A stretch of 41,988 nucleotides of DNA from an uncultured Pseudomonadota bacterium (GTDB taxonomy: Bacteria > Pseudomonadota > Alphaproteobacteria > UBA9219), in contig CAIXHP010000047.1 in assembly GCA_903919315.1 (NCBI GenBank), forward strand, positions 1 to 41,988, in the 5' to 3' direction. The notes under the pieces were generated by a model. That model was not told the origin of the DNA and did not search any database. It was given only the letters and a program-made list of their open reading frames with translations. This document shows, piece after piece, positions 36,302 through 41,988 of the stretch. Position 1 is the stretch's first letter. The number at the start of each line of letters is the position of its first letter. The position numbers and the translations under genes were made by a program.

Positions 36302-36634
36302 TTATTTGCCGGGCTTGTCGCTGAACATGGCCGGATACTTGTTCGGTGTATCCTTCCATGCGTCTGCGTCGGCCGGAGCTTCTTTCTTGCGTGTAATGTT
36401 GGGCCATTTGGCCGCGTACTCGCGGTTTAGCTCCAACCATTTTTCGGCCTGCTTGTCGGTATCGGAAATAATGGCCTCGGCCGGGCATTCCGGCTCGCAG
36501 ACACCGCAGTCGATGCATTCGTCAGGGCTGATCACAAGCATATTCTCGCCCTCATAGAAGCAATCCACGGGGCAAACTTCGACGCAATCCATGTATTTAC
36601 AACGGATGCAGGCTTCGGTGACAACATACGGCAT
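36302..36634 (-). CDS. fdxA: 7Fe ferredoxin (3Fe-4S/4Fe-4S)
   Basis: 110 residues, a low-potential electron carrier. The first cluster region reads [22 protein letters not shown] and the second [18 protein letters not shown]; this Cys spacing is that of Azotobacter ferredoxin I with one 3Fe-4S and one 4Fe-4S cluster. The C-terminal part ([17 protein letters not shown]) also matches. It is convergent with the IalB gene (12 bases) and divergent from the Fur-family gene at 36808, which fits iron-related co-regulation, though no Fur box was confirmed. Confidence 0.95.
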   Translation of the reverse strand: MPYVVTEACIRCKYMDCVEVCPVDCFYEGENMLVISPDECIDCGVCEPECPAEAIISDTDKQAEKWLELNREYAAKWPNITRKKEAPADADAWKDTPNKYPAMFSDKPGK

Positions 36635-36807
36635 TGAGCGTTCTCCGGCGCGATCAGGGCGTGGTTAGGAATCTTCCTTTAATGCGGCTTGGCCCCTCGC
36701 GCCAGACAAATTTTTCGTGTCCGGCCACACAGGGCACAGCGGGTCTTAAATCAGCAACCGGATTAGTCTATAACAAGCCCCAAATGGGCACAACAGGAGT
36801 ACGGGGC

Positions 36808-37230
36808 ATGACATCAAGGCTGGAGGATTTGTGCCAGAACCGGGGTCTGAAAATGACCGGACAGAGGCGCGTCATCAGCCGTGTTCTCTCCGATGCCGCC
36901 GACCATCCGGATGTCGAGGAGGTCTTTCGTCGCGCCTCGGCCATCGATCCACGCATCAGCCTCGCCACCGTTTACCGCACCATGCGCCTGTTCGAGGATG
37001 CCAACGTCATCAGCCGCCTCGACATAGGCGATGGCCGCGCACGCTATGAAGGCGCCCCCAACGAACACCACCACCATCTGATCGACCTGAATTCCGGCAA
37101 AGTGATCGAATTTAAAAACAAGGAAATCGAACTTCTCAAAGAAAAAATCGCCGCCGAGCTAGGCTACGACTTAGTAGGCCACAGACTGGAACTCTATGGC
37201 GTTAAACGCAAAAAGAAGGACAAACATTAA
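36808..37230 (+). CDS. Fur-family metalloregulator
   Basis: 140 residues. The winged helix domain shows LKMTGQRRVISRVLSDAADHPDVEEVFRRA and ISLATVYRTMRLFEDANVISRLD. The metal-sensing dimerisation half has APNEHHHHLIDLNSGKVIEFKN. It lacks the CxxC zinc-binding pair of E. coli Fur. The HHHH-LIDL stretch and length fit alphaproteobacterial Fur; Irr or Mur are alternatives that cannot be separated by eye. Start ATG 36808 is backed by AGGAG nine bases upstream; an upstream ATG at 36784 is less well supported. Confidence 0.85.
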   Translation: MTSRLEDLCQNRGLKMTGQRRVISRVLSDAADHPDVEEVFRRASAIDPRISLATVYRTMRLFEDANVISRLDIGDGRARYEGAPNEHHHHLIDLNSGKVIEFKNKEIELLKEKIAAELGYDLVGHRLELYGVKRKKKDKH

Positions 37231-37399
37231 CAGCTAGCCCCCTCCTCCACACTCGTTTTTCAGAAATCATACGCCTCAAGAGCGATAAAACGACTTCGGC
37301 ATTGGGTTTTTTCGAATTGAGCTTGCATAATCCCGCAGCAAGCCCTAGAACAGCCACTTCCTGTCACGAGGCGGCCCCAAGCCCCCTCGCACTTGGTGA

Positions 37400-37476
<77 letters not shown>

Positions 37477-37501
37477 ATTTTACCAAACATATCAAAGCGT
37501 T

Positions 37502-37528
37502 ATACGGTTAATTTTCAACCGTATTTTC
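37502..37528 (+). terminator. Terminator downstream of tRNA-fMet
   Basis: ATACGGTT (37502-37509) pairs perfectly with AACCGTAT (37517-37524) around a 7-base loop, followed by TTT. It is 25 bases past the tRNA end. Because the stem is AT-balanced and nearly symmetric, it could also serve transcripts arriving from the other strand. Confidence 0.6.
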
Positions 37529-37541
37529 GCTTGTCCGCTTC

Positions 37542-37569
37542 ATAATCGACATTTGGAAGCACTGTGGAA
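37542..37569 (+). repeat. Imperfect direct repeat, left copy
   Basis: ATAATCGA-CATTTGGAAGCAC-TGTGGAAG. The 13-base core CATTTGGAAGCAC (37550-37562) recurs exactly at 39504-39516, with similar flanks (one 1-base gap, a few mismatches). A complementary GCTTCCAAA (37587-37595) lies close by. The two copies bracket the DUF2786-like and HEPN/Toprim genes. Confidence 0.55.
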
Positions 37570-37667
37570 GCAAGAGGGCGAAAGTCGCTTCCAAATTCTG
37601 GCGGCTGGCGGGTATATTTTTGAAGCGATTTTTGTGCCTCCAACTGTTTTTCGATTTCTGCATCATC

Positions 37668-38141
37668 ATGACTTCTCCCCTCGACGAAACTCTCCTTCAG
37701 GAAAAACTCCGCAAGATCGAAGCCCTGTTCGCAGGTGCCGCGACGGCGGGCGAGAAAGCTGCTGCCGGAGCCGCCGCCGAGCGGATCAAGGCGCGGCTGC
37801 GCGAGACGGGAAGGCGCGAGCAAGCCGAAGAGCTGAAGGTCAGCATCAGCGACCCGTGGTCGCGGCGTTTGTTCGTGGCGCTCTGTCGTCGCTATGACCT
37901 GCGCCCCTACCGCTATCCCCGCATGCATCGGCAGAGCCTGATCGTGAAAATGCCACGCTCGTTCTTCGACGATGTGCTGTGGCCTGAATTCAAACAGATC
38001 AACGAAGCCCTGACCGAGCATCTTGCCTCAATCACCGACCGCATTATCAAAGACTCTGTGTTCAGCGATGTCGGCGAAGCTGAAGAGAAAGCGGAGCCAC
38101 GCGCATTAACTGGCTTACCAGTCAAAGCACGCCTAGCTTGA
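37668..38141 (+). CDS. DUF2786-like protein
   Basis: 157 residues. The N-terminal segment QEKLRKIEALFAGAATAGEKAAAGAAAERIKARL has the helix pattern of DUF2786 domains (KIraLLakA...EAaaA..kAqrL). The middle (PWSRRLFVALCRRYDLRPYRY, IVKMPRSFFDDVLWPEFKQI) is unrecognised. The C-terminus carries EHLASITDRIIKDSVFSDV, repeated almost unchanged in the small ORF at 41343. Function unknown; DUF2786 proteins often occur in phages and mobile elements. Its last nine bases overlap the end of the convergent HEPN/Toprim gene. ATG 37668 has no clear ribosome binding site; the frame opens at 37620. Confidence 0.6.
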   Translation: MTSPLDETLLQEKLRKIEALFAGAATAGEKAAAGAAAERIKARLRETGRREQAEELKVSISDPWSRRLFVALCRRYDLRPYRYPRMHRQSLIVKMPRSFFDDVLWPEFKQINEALTEHLASITDRIIKDSVFSDVGEAEEKAEPRALTGLPVKARLA

Positions 38142-39428
38142 GCCTAAATCAGCCAATGCTTTTTCTGCTATTGAAGTGCACTCTGTGACCAGCGCATCCA
38201 AAACCTTGCGGATTTTGCTTGTGTCATACTCGCCAGTCTCGATGCTCTTAGGGGTTTGTCTTAAAAACACTTTTGTGTAGGCCTCCTTATCGGCCAGCGC
38301 CCCATGATAGCGATCAAGGTCTTTTTTATAATTCGTCCAGGTCACTAAAGGGGATGCCCCTTCTACAGATGCCATATCTAAATAGCATTCAATAGCCGCA
38401 GCGCATCCATTGATGTCCGCATCGGATATTCCTTGCGGGCCACGGGTGGAAAATGTACGAAACTGTTTCAGTTCCGGAAGTGTGGTGGCTCGCATGTTTG
38501 GTGGCAACGAAATCTTGTTTATGCGTCGGAAAGCGTCGCAACCTTCCGCATCGTTATCGAACAGAAAAACGACCTGATTGTGCACGTCAATTTTAGCGAG
38601 TCCTTCTGCAAATTTTACCAAGCTTCCTGCTCCTGAGAATGGGTGGCTCTCTTCCACATCAATGAAGCGAAAAAAGTCATTTATTTCTGGGCGCAGAATT
38701 GAAATTGCGTGTTTAAGAATGTGCACGTCTGAACTGCCCTCGGTGGCAATGAGGAATGTCTGCGGTCGTCTGGCGTGTGGGACAAACTCAGTTTCTTTGG
38801 CCCAGCCGTTCTCCACCAATGGGCCGTATTGCCACACAACATCAGCCTCTTTGTTTTGTTTGTTTTCGGCAAGCAAGCGCAAGACGGAATACGGATGAAG
38901 AAAGCCCAAAAGATTCCCAAAATAACTACGTTCAGAGTAACCGTTAGCTTGCTCATATAACGAAGGGTGGGGAATCCGCTGTATGGATCTGTCACCAGAA
39001 AATCGTCCTTTAATCTGCTCGTCGCTCTTCTCGCCATCGTAGACATTGTCCAATGTTTCGACAGGCTGTGATGTGACAAAGGCACAAAATTCCTCGAAGC
39101 TCATTATGTCTTGTGGCGTCACCGTATCGTCATCACGATCTTCCTCCTTACATATCTCGACCGCTCTCAGATATTCCAGCTTGGCTTGATCTCGCGTGAA
39201 TCCAAGCAGATCCAACCGAGGCAAGACGTTCTTAAGTTTTCGGACAAACCCCATTTCCATTGATGCGGGATCTTCGTTGTTCTCCTCGAAATACTCATAA
39301 TTGAATTGGTCAGAATGAATGCGTTTTCGGTCCGCGTACTGAAATAGTGCGCCGTGATCTGCTCCTCTGGAATTTTTACTCCAGTCAAGGGTCATTCCAG
39401 CAATTTCAAGCGTTATTTCGGTTCCCAT
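38133..39428 (-). CDS. HEPN/Toprim-domain protein, probable defence effector
   Basis: 431 residues. The N-terminus (EITLEIAGMTLDWSKNSRG, ALFQYADR) fits the HEPN/Toprim-associated N-terminal domain. A Toprim fold follows: Glu230-Gly-x2-Asp234 in LIATEGSSDVHIL and the metal-binding Asp291-Asn-Asp293 in VVFLFDNDAEG. Toprim domains of this kind act as nucleases or topoisomerase-like enzymes and this architecture is associated with bacterial defence loci. Between them is a charged linker (EICKEEDRDDDTVTP). ATG 39428 is preferred to the frame opening at 39506 because similarity begins there. AT-richer than the core genome. It lies 126 bases behind hipA on the same strand and could share its transcript. 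Confidence 0.7.
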   Translation of the reverse strand: MGTEITLEIAGMTLDWSKNSRGADHGALFQYADRKRIHSDQFNYEYFEENNEDPASMEMGFVRKLKNVLPRLDLLGFTRDQAKLEYLRAVEICKEEDRDDDTVTPQDIMSFEEFCAFVTSQPVETLDNVYDGEKSDEQIKGRFSGDRSIQRIPHPSLYEQANGYSERSYFGNLLGFLHPYSVLRLLAENKQNKEADVVWQYGPLVENGWAKETEFVPHARRPQTFLIATEGSSDVHILKHAISILRPEINDFFRFIDVEESHPFSGAGSLVKFAEGLAKIDVHNQVVFLFDNDAEGCDAFRRINKISLPPNMRATTLPELKQFRTFSTRGPQGISDADINGCAAAIECYLDMASVEGASPLVTWTNYKKDLDRYHGALADKEAYTKVFLRQTPKSIETGEYDTSKIRKVLDALVTECTSIAEKALADLGSS

Positions 39429-39496
39429 ATGAGCCGCCTTTTGATTAGCTAAACAAGGACGCCTATTTCTGGCGGACAAATCGCTCATTTCCCCCG

Positions 39497-39523
39497 ATGA
39501 TCGCATTTGGAAGCACCGAGGAA
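39497..39523 (+). repeat. Imperfect direct repeat, right copy
   Basis: ATGATCG-CATTTGGAAGCAC-CGAGGAAT, the partner of 37542-37569, in the gap between hipA and the HEPN/Toprim gene. Confidence 0.55.
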
Positions 39524-39554
39524 TCGCTGGCGCTTGCGTCTGCGAAAATCACGA

Positions 39555-40829
39555 TCAACGATCTTCTATTCTGAACCCCTCATAAACAAAAGCTCCGGCA
39601 ATGGCTGCACAATCGCGCTCGGAAACGCCTTCGGCGCGGGCGGTTTTATACCACGCGGTTTTGATCATGTTTTCCATCGTGTCGATGATCGCCGTCGCTT
39701 CGTCTTGGTTGAGGAGAAACCGTGCGCTTTGAGACAGCAGATTATGGGCGTTGGCAAATCGTCCCTCATCGCCGCAGCTCATCGCCAGATCGCGCCGTTC
39801 AAGGCTGATCGGCACCGATGGCGTTAAATCGTAGGCGGGAGAAAGTTGCCAATCCTTGGCTCTGGCGATGATCGCGTGGTTGCGCGGATGATCGTCCGTG
39901 TTGGAAATCAGCGCGTTGAAAACCATGCGCTGGAAAAGTTCAGCGGCGTCTCGCTCAGGATCCGCGCTGACGCGACGCAGGTCTTCGGCAAGCGCGACAT
40001 ACGACCATTTCTCGCGCGAACGATGCGTGTCTTCGGCGCGCAGCAGCGTCAGCGCGCTGACCATGCGCGCGCGGCGGTAGCCCCCCTCCACTTTCTCGCG
40101 GTCAAAGCGTTTGACCAGAAGAACATCCTTGCCGCCCACATCGACCACTTTGCTTTCCGCCGCGACAAGACCGCAGGCGCGCGCCAGAACCAGCATGGCA
40201 TGTTCTATCCGCGCATTGTTCCAGGGATCGTCGGCACGGTTGAATTTGGCGATCCAAAGACCGCCCTCATCTTCGACCACAGCCTTGGGCCTCGCGCCAC
40301 CCATGGATGTGCCGATCAACAGCAAGTCTTTGATCTGCCTGTGGCTGGCGGTTGCGGGCAAATCTTCCTCGCGCATCATCGCCTCGGCAACCTGCTGAAG
40401 CTTTGCCAGATCAAGTGTGCGGTTGAAGTCACGTTTTGGCGCGGGCGGCGTTTGATGAAGGCCAAAACCAAGCGCACCGGCGCGGTCATCCGGCGCGTAG
40501 AGCAGATAGTCGAGTTCGCTGAGTTTTGGCTTACCCGCATGGCGTTCGATCACGCGCCTTCCCCAATAATCGGGGCTGGAGTCGCGTAACGCGCCGAACA
40601 CGCCGCCCAAAGCGGTGGTCTCGAAAGTGCCTGTTGCCAGTTTGAGTTCGACGGGATCAAGCGCCACCGCATCTCGACGCTCCAGATAGCTTTTGCCATA
40701 GACAAAGCGACCCAGCGCGATGCCGTGACGATCTTCCGTCATCGCAAACCGCCCCGCCGTCACCGGCTCCAGATGATCCGTCAATGTGATGTAGACATAG
40801 GCTTCGTGCGGTTGCGGCTTAGAAATCAT
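39555..40829 (-). CDS. hipA: HipA-family serine/threonine kinase toxin
   Basis: 424 residues. The kinase fold shows the glycine-rich GTSMGGARPKAVVE (173-186), LWIAKFNR with the ATP-binding Lys (195), LLVKRFDR, the catalytic loop SNTDDHPRNHAI (Asp312 as base, Asn317 for Mg) and the metal loop SPAYDLTPS (Asp334). The N-terminal HipA subdomain (GRFVYGKSYLERRDAVALDP, LGGVFGALRDSSPDYWGRRVIE) is present. HipA toxins phosphorylate targets such as glutamyl-tRNA synthetase and induce dormancy. It overlaps the antitoxin gene by 11 bases. Confidence 0.92.
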   Translation of the reverse strand: MISKPQPHEAYVYITLTDHLEPVTAGRFAMTEDRHGIALGRFVYGKSYLERRDAVALDPVELKLATGTFETTALGGVFGALRDSSPDYWGRRVIERHAGKPKLSELDYLLYAPDDRAGALGFGLHQTPPAPKRDFNRTLDLAKLQQVAEAMMREEDLPATASHRQIKDLLLIGTSMGGARPKAVVEDEGGLWIAKFNRADDPWNNARIEHAMLVLARACGLVAAESKVVDVGGKDVLLVKRFDREKVEGGYRRARMVSALTLLRAEDTHRSREKWSYVALAEDLRRVSADPERDAAELFQRMVFNALISNTDDHPRNHAIIARAKDWQLSPAYDLTPSVPISLERRDLAMSCGDEGRFANAHNLLSQSARFLLNQDEATAIIDTMENMIKTAWYKTARAEGVSERDCAAIAGAFVYEGFRIEDR

Positions 40830-41160
40830 TGTCGAGGCCTCCCACCGGATGCGCGCGTTCGCGGCCCTTAATCAGCGAAAGCGCCATGCCTTCCTTATCC
40901 TTGGCGGGATCCGCAACGTCATCCAACTGCGCCAACAAATCAACGGCCCACAACAAGGCGGCATAGGTGCCGATGCCTGTCGCTAGCTTGCCCTTTTCGG
41001 CATCGGCTATCGCGCGTGGGCCCGTGCCGATCTTCGCGGCCACGTCCTGAATGGTCAGATTGCGCCGCAGCCTGGCTGTGCGCAGGTTCGTCCCCAATCG
41101 CTTCAACGCCTGTTCCACAGCGTAAGGAGGCGTTTCCAAGAGTTTGTTTTTGCGCGCCAT
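40819..41160 (-). CDS. hipB: HipB-like XRE antitoxin
   Basis: 113 residues. The helix-turn-helix spans about 20-75: LGTNLRTARLRRNLTIQDVAAKIGTGPRAIADAEKGK. A short N-terminal extension and a C-terminal tail (ALSLIKGRERAHPVGGLDNDF) frame it; such tails in HipB carry the degradation or toxin-contact signal. It neutralises HipA and represses its own promoter, where three palindromes are visible. AAGG sits eight bases before ATG 41160; its last 11 bases overlap hipA. Confidence 0.88.
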   Translation of the reverse strand: MARKNKLLETPPYAVEQALKRLGTNLRTARLRRNLTIQDVAAKIGTGPRAIADAEKGKLATGIGTYAALLWAVDLLAQLDDVADPAKDKEGMALSLIKGRERAHPVGGLDNDF

Positions 41161-41195
41161 GACATGCCTTAAAAAGCTGGTTGCAGTTCATGATG

Positions 41196-41277
41196 TGCTT
41201 TATAAAGCAGAATCGTCGAATTGTCAAGAAAAATGCTATTTAAAGCGCATTAAGTAGCTGTACGCTTTATAAAGCGT
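41196..41277 (-). promoter_or_regulatory. Autoregulated hipBA promoter with three operators
   Basis: On the minus strand TTGACA (41227-41222), a 17-base spacer and TATAAA (41204-41199) form a near-perfect sigma-70 promoter. Operator 1, TGCTTTATAAAGCA (41196-41209), is a perfect palindrome covering the -10. Operator 3, ACGCTTTATAAAGCGT (41262-41277), is a perfect 16-base palindrome upstream. Between them GCTATTTAAAGC (41235-41246) is an imperfect copy. HipB is the obvious binder; occupancy of operator 1 would block polymerase. Confidence 0.85.
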
Positions 41278-41342
41278 TTCTATTGGATGATTTTGCCATA
41301 TAAATCAACGAGCATACTTTTCTCCTCCTTCAAGGGAGTGTT

Positions 41343-41546
41343 GTGACCGGAATCAAACAAGGCAACAAAGCGCTGATCGAGCATCTCGCCTCAATCACTG
41401 ATCGGATCATCAAGGATTCCGTTTTCAGCGATGTTGAGGAAGACGAGGAAAAAAGCGGAACCGCTTGCCATGACCAGGACGGGCTAATCGACATAAACCT
41501 AAAATCTTGCCCCAAACAATCCGCCGGTTTCATCTTCGTCAGTTAA
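41343..41546 (+). CDS. Small protein sharing the C-terminal motif of the DUF2786-like gene
   Basis: 67 residues from GTG 41343, with AAGGGAG a few bases upstream. Residues 10-36 (ALIEHLASITDRIIKDSV and FSDVEEDEEK) repeat the end of the protein at 37668; 19 residues in a row are identical. The rest (CHDQDGLIDINLKSCPKQ) is unrelated and its last bases run antisense to the DUF2326-like remnant, so the true functional part may be just the motif. Either a trimmed paralogue or a real small protein; synonymous divergence favours the latter. Confidence 0.45.
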   Translation: MTGIKQGNKALIEHLASITDRIIKDSVFSDVEEDEEKSGTACHDQDGLIDINLKSCPKQSAGFIFVS

Positions 41547-41696
41547 TCTGACGGGGAGAATGTGTTTCTTCAGATCGAACTCTTCTTGGAAACCTTCTTT
41601 AGGCACAGAATCTGAATTCATCGTCACAAGATACTGAAACCCCATTTTTTCACTGCACGCAGCTCCAATCTGTAATCTCTTGGTAGTTTGGGATCG
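41499..41696 (-). pseudogene. C-terminal remnant of a DUF2326-type protein
   Basis: The minus strand holds a 65-codon frame ending at TAG 41499, with an in-frame stop just upstream (41697-41699) and no start. It reads RLQIGAACSEKMGF, QYLVTMNSDSVP, then ILPVRLTDEDETGGLFGARF. The NSD segment and the closing TGGLFG-RF are, from memory, the end of DUF2326 proteins, SMC-like partners in ABC-three-component defence systems. The rest of the gene is missing, so this is a truncated relic. The remaining bases to 41904 hold nothing I can support. Confidence 0.5.
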
Positions 41697-41904
41697 TCAT
41701 GCTGACCGTGGGGGAAAATAGACTGAACACCGCTATGATTATGCACATGCACATCAGAATGGATAGGTCCGACGAGAAATCGCACAAATCCAACCACGCA
41801 CCCCCCAGATTAACCAATCGGAATTGTTAATAAAAACACTTAATCAGTAGACTCGTTGCGAAAGAGGCATTGAATCTTTGTTAACCGGCTTGTGATTCAA
41901 GGGT

Positions 41905-41927
41905 GGAGAGGCGTTGGAGGCCTCTCC
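41905..41927 (+). promoter_or_regulatory. Hairpin masking the transposase ribosome binding site
   Basis: GGAGAGGC (41905-41912) pairs with GCCTCTCC (41920-41927) around a 7-base loop; the likely Shine-Dalgarno GGAGG (41916-41920) is in the loop and stem. Structures like this limit transposase translation from outside transcripts. Confidence 0.5.
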
Positions 41928-41928
41928 G

Positions 41929-41988
41929 ATGGCAAAGTTTAATAGCGCGGCGCTTTTACGCAAGCGGCAATTTCAGCGCCTGACGGGC
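41929..41988 (+). mobile_element. 5' end of a probable DDE transposase (partial)
   Basis: ATG 41929 opens a frame that runs off the window after 20 codons. The visible residues include AALLRKRQFQRLTG; a short basic start followed by a FxxLTG block is typical of the N-terminal helix-turn-helix of IS5-like/DDE_Tnp_4 transposases. GGAGG lies nine bases upstream. Possible terminal inverted repeat sequence (ACTCGTTGCGAAA near 41852) could not be confirmed without the right end. Confidence 0.4.

Noticed and set aside
41624-41813. Minus-strand frame reading GPIHSDVHVHNHSG and PKLPRDYRLELRAVKKWGF
   Set aside because: Looks protein-like but has no start, overlaps the better supported DUF2326-like frame and cannot be tied to a family.

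Overview
The window is chromosomal DNA from an alphaproteobacterium, mostly GC-rich and gene-dense. Family-level markers point there: a MaoC-phosphate acetyltransferase fusion next to acetate kinase, DUF1150, two 17 kDa surface-antigen-like glycine-zipper proteins, a zinc-ribbon/DUF3426 protein beside ftsEX, the ftsE-ftsX-ydcF-plsC run, an IalB-like protein, a 7Fe ferredoxin and an initiator tRNA with an A-U pair in its anticodon stem. I cannot name genus or order from sequence alone.

Layout. Bases 1-8.3 kb hold acetate metabolism (ackA, maoC-pta), a large GT-C-like membrane protein, pdxH, a glycine-zipper lipoprotein, a DnaJ-type chaperone and DUF1150. From 8.7 to 12.05 kb is an AT-richer accessory segment: a possible 33-residue leader ORF, an XRE-type regulator with a TrmB-like C-terminal domain, an intact D-2-hydroxyacid dehydrogenase, a strong terminator, and a second dehydrogenase whose catalytic residues look lost. 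From 12.07 to 37.5 kb the content is again housekeeping: galU, a receiver-only response regulator, ftsEX operon, dut-coaBC-SH3-tgt-queA, an adenosine kinase-like PfkB protein, a DJ-1-like protein without its cysteine, a degenerate EAL protein, a TauE-type exporter, PAP2, OmpW, dnaB with DnaA boxes in front, mlaEF, a very long class A PBP, IalB, fdxA, a Fur-family regulator and tRNA-fMet.

Downstream of the tRNA, 37.5-41.99 kb is a defence/mobile island. It holds a DUF2786-like gene, a HEPN/Toprim-domain gene, hipA and hipB with a clear autoregulated promoter (three palindromes, one covering the -10), a small ORF repeating the C-terminal motif of the DUF2786-like gene, an antisense remnant of what looks like a DUF2326 protein, and the 5' end of a probable transposase behind a hairpin that masks its ribosome binding site. 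An imperfect direct repeat of about 27 bp flanks the DUF2786-like and HEPN/Toprim pair.

The best candidates for something undescribed are the regulator/dehydrogenase/pseudo-dehydrogenase cassette (8.8-12.05 kb) and the HipBA + HEPN/Toprim + DUF2786-like neighbourhood (37.5-41.6 kb), with its shared, selectively conserved peptide motif. All functions are assigned by reading motifs; no database search was run.
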